64,000 nt of DNA, taken from assembly GCA_018389105.1 (NCBI GenBank), contig JACATO010000120.1, positions 434,001 through 498,000 on the forward strand, written 5' to 3'. The notes beneath the pieces are model-generated. The model had not been told where the DNA came from and did not search any database. It worked only from the letters and a program-made list of their open reading frames with translations. This DNA comes from Nautilus pompilius (taxonomy: Eukaryota > Mollusca > Cephalopoda > Nautilida > Nautilidae). Below are positions 13,401 through 28,000 of the stretch, in pieces; the stretch's first letter is position 1; each line of letters starts with the position of its first letter. Both the position numbers and the translations under genes were made by a program.

Positions 13401-15994
13401 GGCTAAGGAACTGACAAAGCAGATATTTCTTGTTTTCCTTTAAAAACAAGGGAGGATATTTTTTGCCAATAACTGTCCGTTTGATTTGATTTTTCATGTT
13501 TTATTGTTTTAATTATTATGGTTTTCTTCCCGGAGTGGTAGAGTTGTGCTACCTGATATAAAAATAGACAAGTGTCTCACCAATTTTTCTGATATTGTCA
13601 ACAAAGTATATGCAAAGTTGTTGCCTTCTATTAATGTATCAGTAGAATGTTTTCACCCTTGCAAGCAGTTTTTGTGCAACAGTTGTTCTGTCCTGTAGAC
13701 TGCATGGTGCTTTATCCAGTTGCAAAGCCATCCAGCACCTGTACAGAAATTGTTGTGGCCAACAGAGATAAACTTTGAGTTTCATCTGTTTTCCTTTAAT
13801 TCATATACCATGATCACAATGTTTAGAAAACCAGTCAAAATGTTGATGATCTATTTTAACATCCCATAATTTTAGGCCACCACAGATATCTGCTTTCTTG
13901 TCTTAGACAGGTCTGTAATTAGTTTTCCCTCATCAGCTGTTAAAGCAACTCTTGAAAACATTTTGTCCACATCAGATTCTTGCTGCCCCACTAATTGTAC
14001 ATTTCAGTTTGCAGAATCTTGCTTAAACTTGATCACATAGCTTGCTATCTTTGACATTTTATCTCTTGATTCAAACTCTCCTACAGGCACAAAACAAAGC
14101 TTGCTGCAAGAATTTCAAATAATTGAGTAAACATGTGGAGAAAAAAATGGTGTTGTAGTAAAAAGACCTCATATGGTAAAGGCAGAGCAAGTGTTGATCT
14201 GACACAATCAAAGCACACATGACTTAAATACAGCATCATGTGATCAGTAATGTGACAATCATGTACTAAAATGTATTGATTAGGTGACAAATTAGAACCA
14301 TTATGGTAAGTTACACAAGCAATTAATTCATAATTAATAATAATAATACTCACAATTTTAAACATCGCGATTTTGTACAGTTACAAGGCTTTCTTGGTCT
14401 TGCTCCAGTTGCTTCTATTGCTGACCTGTAAATCAAAAATTAAAAAAAAGAAAAATTCCAACAATTCAATAGTTAAAATTAACGGTTTTTATGTTCAGAC
14501 TCAATTATTTTAATACAAATGCCCACAGATTAAAGGTTGTTTTTTTTACAACACTAAAAAGTATCCAGATTTTTTGATCTTTAATAATTATTACAAGAGG
14601 TAGCAGAATTATAAAAGAATTTATTTGGAAATCAGCAATATTTACTCTAGTTTTTAAATTTCTTTATTTTTGTTTTGCATCTTTTTTTTTTTTTTTAGGT
14701 TCAAAGAAATTTTATTTAAATTTCGATACTATAGTAACAAAAATTGATAATTTTTTTTAAAATGAAAACTTATGGTCTTAAAGGATTTTAGCCAAAATTA
14801 GTTTACATTGAGACTGCGAGCCGGCTACCCAACCCTACTCCCTCTCTCTCTGGAGGGAGGGGGAGGTAGGGTTTTCCCAATGCTCTGACCAGTAGAAAGG
14901 TGTTGTCTCACCCAGAAATTTGGAGTCGAAAGAATTTAGTTAAACAAAAGCATATATTTATCTTAGCAAGAGTTTTGCAAAAATTGACAGTGTAGCTAGT
15001 AATGAATACTAAATAAGCCACAATGTTGAAGTCACAATTTTGACGTAATATTCTTACCAATATAAATGAAAATAACAAAGTTATGGAAAAAAAAAAAGCA
15101 ACTGAGTTTTGTCAGAACAATAAGGCAAATAATAACATCAGTATTTTGTATGATATAGACCCACTACTACTGGTTTATTATCCTCAAGCCACATTCCTAT
15201 AATAAAAACTTACTTCTCAGGTCATGCATAGAAAACTTGTTCTAGCTAATGAACTGAATCTTTCATTTATAAATTTAATTTGCCTACATATTTTTTTCCA
15301 TTTTGTCTTGGTTCATACAGAATATAGGCTAAAAAAGAATTTCTTTACATTATACCAATATCCTTTCTCAAAAGCTTAGAAGCAGGATGGTAGCAGATAC
15401 ATGCTCCATAGAAAAATCAGATGTCTGTCAGAGGATAATTAAACTTGCATGGCAGAGAACACAAGGAAATACTTTTCAGAAAGTCAATAGTACATTGTTT
15501 TTTTTTTAAAAAAATAAAAGAATTTTTGCTTTTTTTAAAAAAAAAAAAAAGATTGATGCTTCTTTTATATACAAAGAAAATATTAAGTTATTATGCAAAA
15601 TTACTTAAGAGATACTAATGAATTTCTGAATCATAATAAAAAGTGATTTTGACAAAAAGTTTTGTTCTTCAATACAAAAAATAAAAATACATAACATTTA
15701 GAAGAAATAACCAATTAAATCAGAAAGAGGAAATCAAATATTACAATACTATTCTGCTACCTTTCTATGAATATACCAAATACAGTAATCTAGTACACAA
15801 AGGAATTTTGACTAAAATCTTAAAATAAAATGTAAACATCATAGTTAAATGTCTTTTGTAAACAGTTTTAAAATTACAAACAGCTTGTTCTATTTGATTA
15901 GTTTTGGATAAATAAGCAAAAGCTTTTGATAAAGGCTGTTATTAAAAATATATATAATTAAGCTTCACACATTTGTTGTTTTTAAAGATTCTAA

Positions 15995-16043
<49 letters not shown>

Positions 16044-19000
16044 AGAGACATCTTCATTTGCATAATAACAATTTTTAAAGCACACAATTGATTTTGTTTT
16101 TTTTAATATTTCTTTTGATTAGTTTTTAATAATTTATTCCCTTTGTGAAAGTTATTAGAAACCATCATCATCATCGTTTACCATCAAAGTCAACATCAAT
16201 TTAACTTAGTATTGCTAAGTCAACATTAACTGAACAAAAGGCATTAACTAGTTTTTAAAAATTAAGCTTAAGAAAAAAGTGACATCAGAAATGCTGCTTC
16301 AAAAAAACCAAAAACACACCCATTTATACTGTTTCTTGCTAATGTATTTGCTGTAACAACAGGATCATTACTGGCAATTGGAATAAAGTCTGATCGTAGT
16401 TGTGAAGTCATAGCTCCTTGTTTGTTATTCTGCTGCTGCTGCTGTAGCTAAAATGAAAAAAAAATTGTTTAAATATATAACTAACTATTGTAGACTTTAT
16501 ATACAATATTGTTTTGTCTGAGAGAAATCAATAAAAACACTATGTAATCCTTCTACTGATATAGAGCTACAATTAATGCAAGATATACCATATTTTTCTC
16601 TTAAAAAATGTAACACTGCACCTTTAATAGTTCCAATAGTAATACATGTTGCAAAGGGTGGTTATTTTCTGAGCCAACACCTATTTTAACTGTGCAAATA
16701 ATCATCCAACTAATATTTGAAGTTAAGAGTGTTTCCGAACTGTTAGTAGAAATTAATGAGATTCAATCATATCTAATATTTTTAGCAGTTCATCTACCTG
16801 AGATCTACTCTCTAGGCAAGTTAAATTAGTTTTAAACAACTCAGTAGAGATCTTGTAGGCAGCATGATCAAAGCAGTATTGTAATTTAATTTTAGGAATA
16901 ATAATCAAAACTATTTTTAAAAAAATTTTTTTTAACATGTCAAATACAAAAAGCTAAATAAGTGATGTGTGTGGGGCAAGTTTGAGGGCCCAAGTTCAAT
17001 CTTTGGTTGGCTTGATTTTTTGATCTACCCCTCTCTGGTATGGTTTGTTCTCATTCTCCTTCACCAGTCAAGGCTCTCTAGTTTCCTTCCACATCTAAAC
17101 TTGAATAGTTCTACTAGGATTTATCTGCCACTCTCTAGCAGATAACCATGGCACTACACTCCTTGTAGAAACGCCATCACAATAAAAAAATAACTGTTAT
17201 CCATATGAATGCCAAATACTTATTTAAATTGAAGACATCAAATAAAATCAGATTAACAAAGCATGGGTAAATGAACCTTAATTTTCATAAAAATCGGTGT
17301 CTCTTCAGTGTAGTAACCTAAAATTGAGATGTAAACTGCTTAATGTATTTTATTTGACTGCTTTTGAAAGTCTGTTTGAATATGATCAAAACAACTGAAT
17401 TGTTATTAATCGAATCATCTCATCTAAGTGCAATAACTCAGCATTTCCTGAAAGATTATCTCCAGAAAGTTGAAACTATTTATTTAAAAATAACATACTA
17501 GGTATGTTAAAAATAACTAAACTAAAGAAAAAAAAATAAACAAACAAACTTTGACTTTGTAATCTATAAACAACCATCATTGGATTGGTGTTGGGTTTTG
17601 TTTTGTCTCTGGAGTTAAAATATTGATATTATAACAACCCTCCAAAATGATATCAGGACCACTCCAAAATTATACTTGTATGCTTATAAGGGAACTTCAG
17701 TATGTTAAATATTTCTCTAATAATACAGAAAACAAAACTATGTACACATACACACAGGTAACAAGGACCGCCATACATAAAAAGATCATCAAAACGTAGT
17801 TTTTCTAATTGGTTATGCTAACAATGCAGTGGGAAATGCCTGAAACTGTCTAGTTTCTACATACAACAAATTACCAATAACCTTCTGCTCTCAGCCTTGA
17901 TACATCCATGGCACAAACCTAGAACTGAACTTTGCATTCTATACCATGATATTCATAAAGGTGCAGTCAAAAATATTGGCAACAGTATCAACCAGATAAT
18001 TTTAACAAAAATTGCTAGTGAAATCACAAGAAAGCAAAATAGAAGAACTACAGCCAACTTAGTGATACACAACTAACCTGGGTACAGAAGAGAAAAGCAT
18101 CAATAACAGTGTGGAAAAATTCAATGTTTTGTTACACAAGCCAGTTAATCCTTTCCCATTAAAGTTGGCTAAAGCTGGCCAAGGCATACCAGCTAAAGAT
18201 TGTCAGGCATTGCTGAATCATTTAATGATCACTTCTGTTTATACTAAAGATAGTACACATAGAAGAATGCTAGCCTACATTATCACTCTGCAGTTATTTT
18301 GCTTTGTTTTCCCACAAAGTGATTTCACTAGTGAATCTACTGGCATGAACCATGTGCATTACCTAGTTTGTTTATTTATACTTGATAAATGATGAAATCC
18401 AACAATGAATCCTTTCCTTCTAGTGATATGGAGGTCATCAGTGTTCAGATCTCTGATCATTTAGCTAGTTGAACAAAGAAAAAAGGAACATCAAGGGGGC
18501 GAAAAGCAACAATGGTGAGGAGAGCAGGGTCACCAAGTGGAGTTCAAGTCAATAGTGGCCAATCAACTTGCTGGTGCTTCTACAGTCCACTGAATCAAAG
18601 ATAGATGTCCTTGATGATGATGATGCAAAGCCAATGGATTTTTTCTCTGAACCAGTACCAGAAAATATTTTCCACCAAATGGCTGAGGAGATTAACTGCT
18701 ACACCATACAGCCTCAGAAAAAACAGGCAGAGCTGACAACACCTAGACAAACACCACCAGGAAAGAGGCAGTAAACATATATGGGTTTCCATTCTGTGCT
18801 GATCACTGAAGATCGTCGGAGTGAAGACAACAAACCTTTGGTGTCTCAAGGCTGTCAAAAGTAATGGCATTGATGAGATTCAAAACATGTAATCAGTATT
18901 GGCACCTCCATGACAACAGTTGGGCATCCTTTCAAAGCCAGGCCTCTCCTTGATGTGGCCACCAGCAGCTGAGTTTCAGCCATGAGACCAGCATAGATGA

Positions 19001-22000
19001 GGTTATGACAGACGCCAGGGCCAGGTGCCGCACAAAGCATCATCTGATGCACGACGACTACGTGCTGCACTCCAACAGTTACACGAGAAAGACCCAACAC
19101 CAGCCTCAGCAGAGACTAGGCGCGTCTGGTGGATAGCCTTTTGGAACACCTCCTCCACTTTGGCAACTACTTCACTTCTTTGGAACTGTTGAAAAGGTCA
19201 AAGCAGAAGGGGTTTTTTGCCCACTTTGCTGTTTGTAAAAAAAAAAAGGAGAAATTTGCCTGCTGACTTCAACAAGCACCAGCTGCATCAAGTGGACAGC
19301 AAGATATGGTGGAAGGGCAATCTCCTGGCCATAAAGTGGTATGGTAACCAGAGCATCACACTGCTGAATACCAAATGAAGCCTTGAAGTCACCATCCAAA
19401 GCTATTGCTACACCAACTGGAGTCCAATGTCTGCTGTTTGTGAAGCTGTACAACCAGTACTTGGGTGGAGTGGACCTCACATACCAGCATAAGTCATAGT
19501 CTCATCTGAGGAAGGGTATGAAGTATTGGAGATGCTTTGCATGGCTTATAATCAACACAGTCATCGCCAATGCTTGCACATTGTACTCTTGAATCTCCTC
19601 ATGGCAGAAACAGCAAGTCCACATCCACAAAGACTTCCAGCTAGATGAAGCAATGCCATTCCTGTACATTGTAGGACCTGGTATATTTCCAACTTCAGCC
19701 AGAAAAGAAAGTCTCTACTAGAACGACTGCTTAGCTGTATGAAGGAACTGCAGTATCTGGAGAAAACCCATAATAATAGACAGGTACAGCTGAAGAGTGA
19801 GAAGAAACCATGCTACGGGAGTTTTACCAAACCAAGTCAGTCCCTGACAAGAATTGAACTTAGGCCCTCATCCACAGAAGGCCAGTGCACTACATACTCA
19901 GCCACCTGCCATCTAAATTAGTTATCAACCAGTAACTACTTTAGCACCTTGAATCACAAAAATTTCTCATAGAGGAAAAGCAGACTTTTTTGGAAATGCT
20001 GCACAACAGAAACCAAATCATCTCCCTCTCAAAAGAGGCTGCGCTTGTCAAGAGCAAAAGCACAATATTGCCACATGAATTAATTTGCAAAAGGCATTAG
20101 ATAAAGTTTGGAATTGTGGGCTACTGGCCAAACTTCAAAAAATGGAATTACTGAAAACATGTACAGTTGGCTGAAACAGTACTTCCATAACTGAAAAGCT
20201 TCCACCTAGAAGCCACACACAGCAAGAAGATCCTTCTGCATCGGAGTTCTCCAGGGTAGGGTTCTAGCAACCACATGTTTCTTGGTTTTGACTACCTAAT
20301 CGCAAACATTTCCTGTCACCATCATCTAGAAAAGTAGTTATCCATATGATTAGATTACTCGGAAACCTAGCATCACATTTTTAACTTATACATCTTCTAA
20401 TAGATTTAAATATCTTAAATATCTTGGGAAAAAAAAAGTACTTTTGCTTTAGGGCAGATGCTGGGGCAGTGCAGAGGATTAAAGGGTTGTGCAAAACATC
20501 AATTCAGAGATTAGTAGCCATCTGATGACTGGTTCAATTACAGTTCTAGCCACTGAAAAATAAAATCATATATCGCAAAATAAATATTAACTAGCTTACT
20601 ACAGATGATATGATAATATTTTCACACCAAAAGCAGTCCATAATGCATCACCAAAAATCTGTTTTTTTTTTCTTAACGGCTAAATACAATGTTTAATAGT
20701 AAACCCAAGCTAATAATAGTAGATTGTTATATGTACTCAATAACATAAATTATTTTGTTTTCATGTATATAAAACAGAAAAATTTCTGAAATAATGAACA
20801 CAGGACAAAGATCTAAAATACATTTATTTTTATCATTTAGAAATATATAGCTACTAGTCAGTCAGCCAAACAAATACATTGAGTTTTCTGCAGCAAGAGA
20901 GAAATATTTAACATTATCACTTAAATCAACAAAAGCAAATAAATATCATTTTTGCAGGGTCAATATAAAACACCATAATCAGCCAAGGTAAATAATTGCT
21001 AATGAGAACATCTTTTTAAGATTTTTACATTTTGATACTAGATGTACTAATTATCCATTATTATTTAATAGCAAAAGTTGATTTTGTCAACTAAAATAAG
21101 TAAACAAATAAAAAGGTTTTAAAGCTCTCACTGGACACATGCAGGGCACCTGTGCATGTGCTCTGCAAAAGAAAATATACCAATTGTATCCAAAACACAA
21201 ATGAGACACCACATTCTTTATCTGGATCACCATCAATATAATTTACCGTTGTGTCACAACCTGATCTATTTTTTCAAATTCTGTTTCCCTGTTTAAATAA
21301 AGATTATTGCACTGATTAATATAAATCAGACTGATGCTCAAATAGTATAAATAAATCAGTATCTGTAAACATTACTATCTTATTGTCATCATTATTCTAG
21401 AGTTTATTGTTCTTCCTAAGTTAATAATTTAGGGATGTGGTAGAGAATCGCTCCCTCTCAATCAAAAACTAAATTAGTAAAACTATTTATTGTCATCTTT
21501 CAATTATTCTCTTTTTGTGGTTAATTTACTTTGCTTTTAACCTTTCACGTGTGAAATAATTACTCCTTACTCTGACTTCCTATGCATTTTAGAAATAATA
21601 TTGGCTCATTTCGAATTTTGCTACCATTTTAAAATTTTATTTAAGTGCAAGTGGGGTTTTCTTGCAGTCCTTTATACTTGTGCTGATCTCCTGGGCTTCG
21701 CTAGTGCCTAGGATTCAGTTTAAGCTTTGACGTCACGACTTCCTGAACTCAGTTTTGTTTACAATACATTGTGACAGAGATAGTAGTATTTACAATTTGT
21801 GCCCATGTTAATTTTCTGAGAATCTAAGTCAATTCATTAGACAGATGTAATGCTCTTGGACATCCAATATTAGCACTGATCACATGCATTTTTCATTGAG
21901 AAACATTTGCAGGCTTACAGCAATCTCAGAGCAGATTTGATACAATGAATATTTGCTGTTGTAGTTAAAAAAAAGAGTCAGGACTTCAATGATGCTTGGA

Positions 22001-25000
22001 CAACTTCCATAAATCGTGGTTTGTTTTTGGTTTATTTGTTTTCTGTATCATGTTATCACTGTTTTTGCGAAATGATTTTTTCCAGGGTTGTTACCAGTTC
22101 TCAATGCTATCTTTATTAACTTTTTTAAGCTGAACTACCTTGATTTTCAGATATGTATGTATAGTACTTAGGATTGCACCAAATAATATGCACACATCAT
22201 ATTTTAGTTTGTTAAACCAGTTGTATGCATGTTTTTATTTTATCATTAACAAATTGTATTATCTTAAATTTATCTTGGAATTTGCATATTGTAAAATGTT
22301 TAGTCATTGCAGATACCAGCCTATTTCTTCTCCTGATCATAGGCTGTTTAACAGTGTGGCGTGTGGAATTTTTTAAAATCCACGAAGCCAGTCTGTCTGC
22401 TATGGGTGAATTTTTCTTTTCTTTCTATTTTTTTAAGGATACTTGTTATAAAAAGAAACTATTAAAACAAAACAGAAAAACTAGTTCACTGCATGACTTT
22501 AAATTACTTTCAATGGTAAACTAACCTGTGTCACATATGTGGCTGACACCAAGGCATAGCCTTGCATCCCCGGAATACTGTTTCCAGATGGAATTATAGC
22601 TGTTGGTGGGAGTAAATTACTAGTAGTAGTAGTAGAAAGATTTGGTCGAATCTGTGTCAAATTGGTAGTTCCTGTAGTTGATGTGCTTGAACGAATCGCA
22701 ATCTGGCTGGGAGCCGGAAGGAGAAATCGCTGGACAGTAGCTGTGCTACCTTGAGATGATGTTGACTTCTAAAATGTAAGTGGTTCAAGGCAAAAAGTGT
22801 GCGTGTAATAATGTGCAGAGAGTATTAATAGAGTCTTACTGTAAATAGATAAATCGTTCCTATCCTGACTACTATTAGAATGACAGGTAAGGGTATTTAC
22901 ATATGAAACTTGGATTCATGACACACTTTCAAATAATATAGTGGAAAACCATTTGGTAGAGAGCAATGCAAAATGCATTAACAGTAAAATGCAAAAACAT
23001 TAAGAAAAAATTACTTTTAACAATCTTACAATTTTTCTTTTTTAATGAATGACAGCTGTAGTCAGGTGAAACCTCATTAAAAATATATTATATTTTACAA
23101 ATCTCATTGTTCAGAAAAATAAAGAAAAATTCCATATGAACATTAAACAAAACAGCCTAATTTTTTAAAACAGGAAAGAGTAATCTTAAATAATCTCATG
23201 CACTCAATACTATAGTAAAATAATAATTACAGAAAATAAATGAATTTCACATTAACTTCAATCTGTTTTATCGTACATTTATCACAATTTAATCTTACTT
23301 TAAAACTGATTAAGTTATGAATGTTCATGGTAAATTAATAAATTTTTGTAGTGTTTGATATTTTGAACATGTTTGAATGTTATAATGGCTTAGAAAAAAG
23401 TATATTCTTTAAAAAAAATTATGCATACACACATTTATAAATATAAATATTTAAGAACAATATCATAATGTATTTGTAAACATAAACATTGTTTTTTTTG
23501 GAAGATAATTAAACAACTCTTACTGGTTGGTTTCCTTGTACAGGAAGTGTTATTTTCTTCTGTGAAGATGCATTGTGTGACCCAGATGAAACAACTGCAG
23601 CTGGAACAATTGGTCTTGCTTGCACAACAGATGTTACTGTTGTTGCAGCTTTTGCAACTGAAATACACCAACAAAAACAAATGACTCAATAAATGAAATT
23701 TCTGTCCTATAAAATTTAGAAAAATCTTAGTGTCAGGATTTTTTTAAAAGCATGGATTATTAGTGATCTAATATTTTTTCTGAAAGCAGAAATTGTTTCA
23801 GAATCCATATATGTGTACAAAGCATTGGTTTATCGCATACTGTTAAACCTACAATCAGAAAAAAAAAATGGCCAACCTCTCCAATAACAATACACCATGC
23901 AAATAAGATAAATTAAAAATAAAATAAAATTTATTATAAAATGTTAAAATATAAAAATACAAGAGTTTTAATGGGACCTTCAAAATATGATTCATCAAAA
24001 GTTGACTTTTTTCTTTTTATCTAAGTTATTGGTTTCTCCTTTGCATTTCCATTGTTCAGGTAAGCATCTTTAGTCTTATGACCATTTTAAAGCCATGTGA
24101 AAAGAATATTTGGAGGAATGTCAAACTACTTTTCTATCTGTTTTACTTTAGTCCTTTTTCAAGTTCAAGAATCACCTGATACTTTGTCTCAATTTTGTGA
24201 ATGCAGTTTACATTTTCACGATGTCATATTGATGTACGAGTTCTTACTGACAGGTTGTTGCTGTAGTGCATGACAAAATGCAAGTGATACAAAGACATAG
24301 TTGTGCATCTTTTTATAGATAAGAAATCACAATTTATTCTCCTATTTCCTTTAACCATATATCAAACATTCACAACTCAAAAATGTCATAAAAAGCACTC
24401 TTTAATTATCTGACAATAAATTAGTAATGTAATTAGCATCACTGATGATCAGTGACTTATGAAAAGAAATTCAGTTTCTTAACAAACATAGGCAATTTGC
24501 AATCAAAATCATTACCCAATCCAAATGACAAAGTTATAGAGAAATTAACATGAAATTGCAGTCAAGGGACTAAAAAAAAATACCTCAACTTATCTAACTT
24601 TTCAACTTAGATTAAGTTTGAGTTATCCATAGTTTTTATAATGGAAGAGAGGTATTTTCCCCAAGAACTGAAAGTCACTTTGAGTTAAACAGTGTATCTA
24701 AATTATCCAACAGCGAGTTGTCAAGTGCATGCATACATATAATACACTGTGCAAAATTCTACGAATGTAGACACATACATAAATGGAAATCAAGGGAGTC
24801 TAAATGGAATGTTGATGAAATTGCTGTAATCAGATTTAAAAATCCAAAGTAAAAAATTTTGCAGAAGACACACATGAATAAAATGACAGTGAAATAACAT
24901 AAACCAAATGTGAAGCACAATCCACAAAAGTTGCTCCAAAGATTTAATAGATTTCAAGATGCTTTTACCATGACAATAAGTATCTGCTATGCAAAGCCTG

Positions 25001-28000
25001 TAATAAAAGCTGAGGTCTTATGGGTGGGGGTCATGTCATCGAAAGTTAAATTACTAAAATAAAATATAAACAGCAGCCTTAGGAATCAACAGCACACATG
25101 TAGATTGTTCAAGAAAGCTGCATTTCCTGCACTTCAATACAACTAACACTTGCACAAGGCATTACATAATTTAAATGTCAACCACATTACTACAATGTGA
25201 AGGAATAAGAAATAACTATTGCATGCATGTGAAAAGTCAAAAACAATTCAAATGAACTCTAAGAATTGTGAAAAATTACAAACCCTCAAAAAAAATTTTC
25301 AAATACATGCCTATCAAATTATGATTTATTTATACTTTACAAGCAACAATCGTTAATTTATATTCCTTACTACAATCTCTTTACAGTAAAGAGAGTAGTA
25401 AGATTTGAAGAAAAAAACAATCACATTGTGACACATAATAGATGCACAGTAGGATGACAGTTATCAGATAGGATCAGTTTGTGAAAACTATGCTAGTTCA
25501 TCATGGACCCTCTGTTTTGTTTTCAGATGTTACCAATTAGTAATTTCATGTTTAAAATTTTTTATCTACCTACCTACATGTTGAAAAAAAAATCTTCCAC
25601 TGGTATTGTCTTATGCAATATAAACAAGCATATACTGTATAAAAATTACCTTTACAAAGAATACTTTTTAAAAAGCAAAAGAATGATTTTTCATGTAAAG
25701 TTCACTCAAAGAAATGGGTTTTCATGTAACTTCTGAATATGCAAAAGACCTTTCTTCTTTTTTTGGTTCAATAAAACCAAAAATTGCTAACAGTAAGCAA
25801 TTATTTCAACATTGTTGAATACACATTAAAGAACCCTGAAAGCCATTTTAACTGCAACACACTAAAGGGGACAAACTAACTGTGACTGACTTGAATAAAC
25901 ACAACTGCTAAGTTCCCTCACTTACGAGTTAACAAAAAAGAGAGATATTTAAATGTAATATCCATAAATTTGACAGTAACTAAATTATTGCATAAGGTAC
26001 TTAATAATCATTTTTAAAAATGCAATTATTTTCAAAAACTTTCAAGCAACTGGAATGCATTGATTATACTATCACTAATGCATCATCAAAGTGTAAAGAA
26101 GGATAACAGTAGAGTAAATGTATTTTTCCCAGTTTAACAGTTGGAACAAAATGCTTACCTGTAGTTGTGCTAGCCTGAGTTGTGGGAGTAACCAACCGCA
26201 CATAATGGAATTTGCTGCCAGGAACTGATATCTGTTGAACTGAAGGATTATTGATGCCAGTAACTTGCCGAACAGATTGCTGGGCTCCAACCTGAAGAGA
26301 TTTACTCACAGAGAGCTGCAACTGCTGACTCTCATTTGTCTTTGACTAGAAAATGAGATTTTTTTAAAATTTCACTTTATTTGACATTTCATTGATTTCG
26401 ATACTTTATAAGCGCATAAAATAAAATGTCTCTGAAACAGAATTCATTGAGACCTCCATAACATAAAACAAAATAAATTAGCTAAACTTATTATTAACCA
26501 TACTCAGAAATCTGGGGCCATATTAAATGTTTAACAGATTAACCATTTATCTTAAAGATCTGAAAGCAGGTAATTTTGGAACCAGTCTGATAAACAACTG
26601 TATCTCCAGATAGCTGGTCAGGTTCATCAGTGTCCATTACTCTAAAAATGTACTTGACCACAAATTTCAGTTATTTAGATAGATAAATCACAATAACCTT
26701 TTCAGGTTTCTATTATTAATAAAATATCATCTAGTTAGAAAAGAGCAAACTTTATAAACAAAAATAAAAAATAATAATGAAACTGATAAAATACAAATAA
26801 TGTTAAGAATAGTAGTAAATCCTGATAGGTATCTATCATGTCCAAGAGATTATTGCTTTGCAGTATTGTGATTGCATCTGTCTATATTAATTGTTGGGGA
26901 TCCAAACAGAGATTGAAAACTTTTGAATTTAACAATTGAGTTCAGGTTTATGATCAGCCAACCTTCCATTGTGTTCCACTCCAATTAGCCAAAAGCCTCT
27001 TGGTTACCTATATGGCAAGAACTTTACACAGGAAAAAGTCAAGCCCAAAACATGGATCTGATCAGGAAAGAGCCCAAGACTCTTACTTTGCTGAGGAAAA
27101 ATATTATAAAATAATGGCAAACAATGGCAATAAAGTCAATTAAAAAATAGTAGTAGTACAATAAAAAAAAAAATTTCACACACAATTAGCTAGATACAGA
27201 AAATTAATGTCAAAATATAACACTGATTTAGTCTCTGAGAAAGAGACAGACAGGGAGTAGTGAAGAGTGTGGCTAGAAATAAAATAAAATTTTTTTAAAA
27301 TCTGCCTTAATTTGCCTTGTAAATATCTCGTTTTAAAATTTACAGTTAACCTTATCACACAGTCCACCAGCCCACCATTTGGTTTAGTCGTGCAGGTTCG
27401 AAGACAACAGTTCATCATTGCTCTTGCACATCAGGCAATCCAAAGTGACCGAGTTGTATGTCATCTATGCATGCCAATGGATACTAATTTTTAATTACTC
27501 AGAATTCCCACATATACAAAAAACAAAAAATTAATGAACAAAAGAAGAGAACGGACGAACTCAGATAAATTAAACAACACTAAAATAGATAACATGCATG
27601 CTGCCCACCATGGAAATTGTGCTTGTGCAAAATTCCAAGGTCATTTCAAGAGTGTTAAGGACAGTAAAACCATTCATACTCTCCTGAAAGTAGACAGTGA
27701 ATATTATTCTTAGTTAGGAATATGCAGTAATTATGAAAGTGGTTTGGTAATAAAACATTAATATTGACCTGATCTTTGTTAAGTGCATTAATTGCAAGCC
27801 ATTAAAAGCATGCAATCCTGCAGATGTCTACTGAAATGCTTTTCATTTTAGTCTCAAACTTTAATAACCAATTACGACTGTAGATAGCTTACATTTCAGA
27901 ATTAAATACTGCTTGTACAGTAATTTATTTCCTGTAAGCTTTTTGTTTTTTTTTTCAAATGAAGTTCATTACATTTCTGAAAGCCTCTTATTATTAAAAA

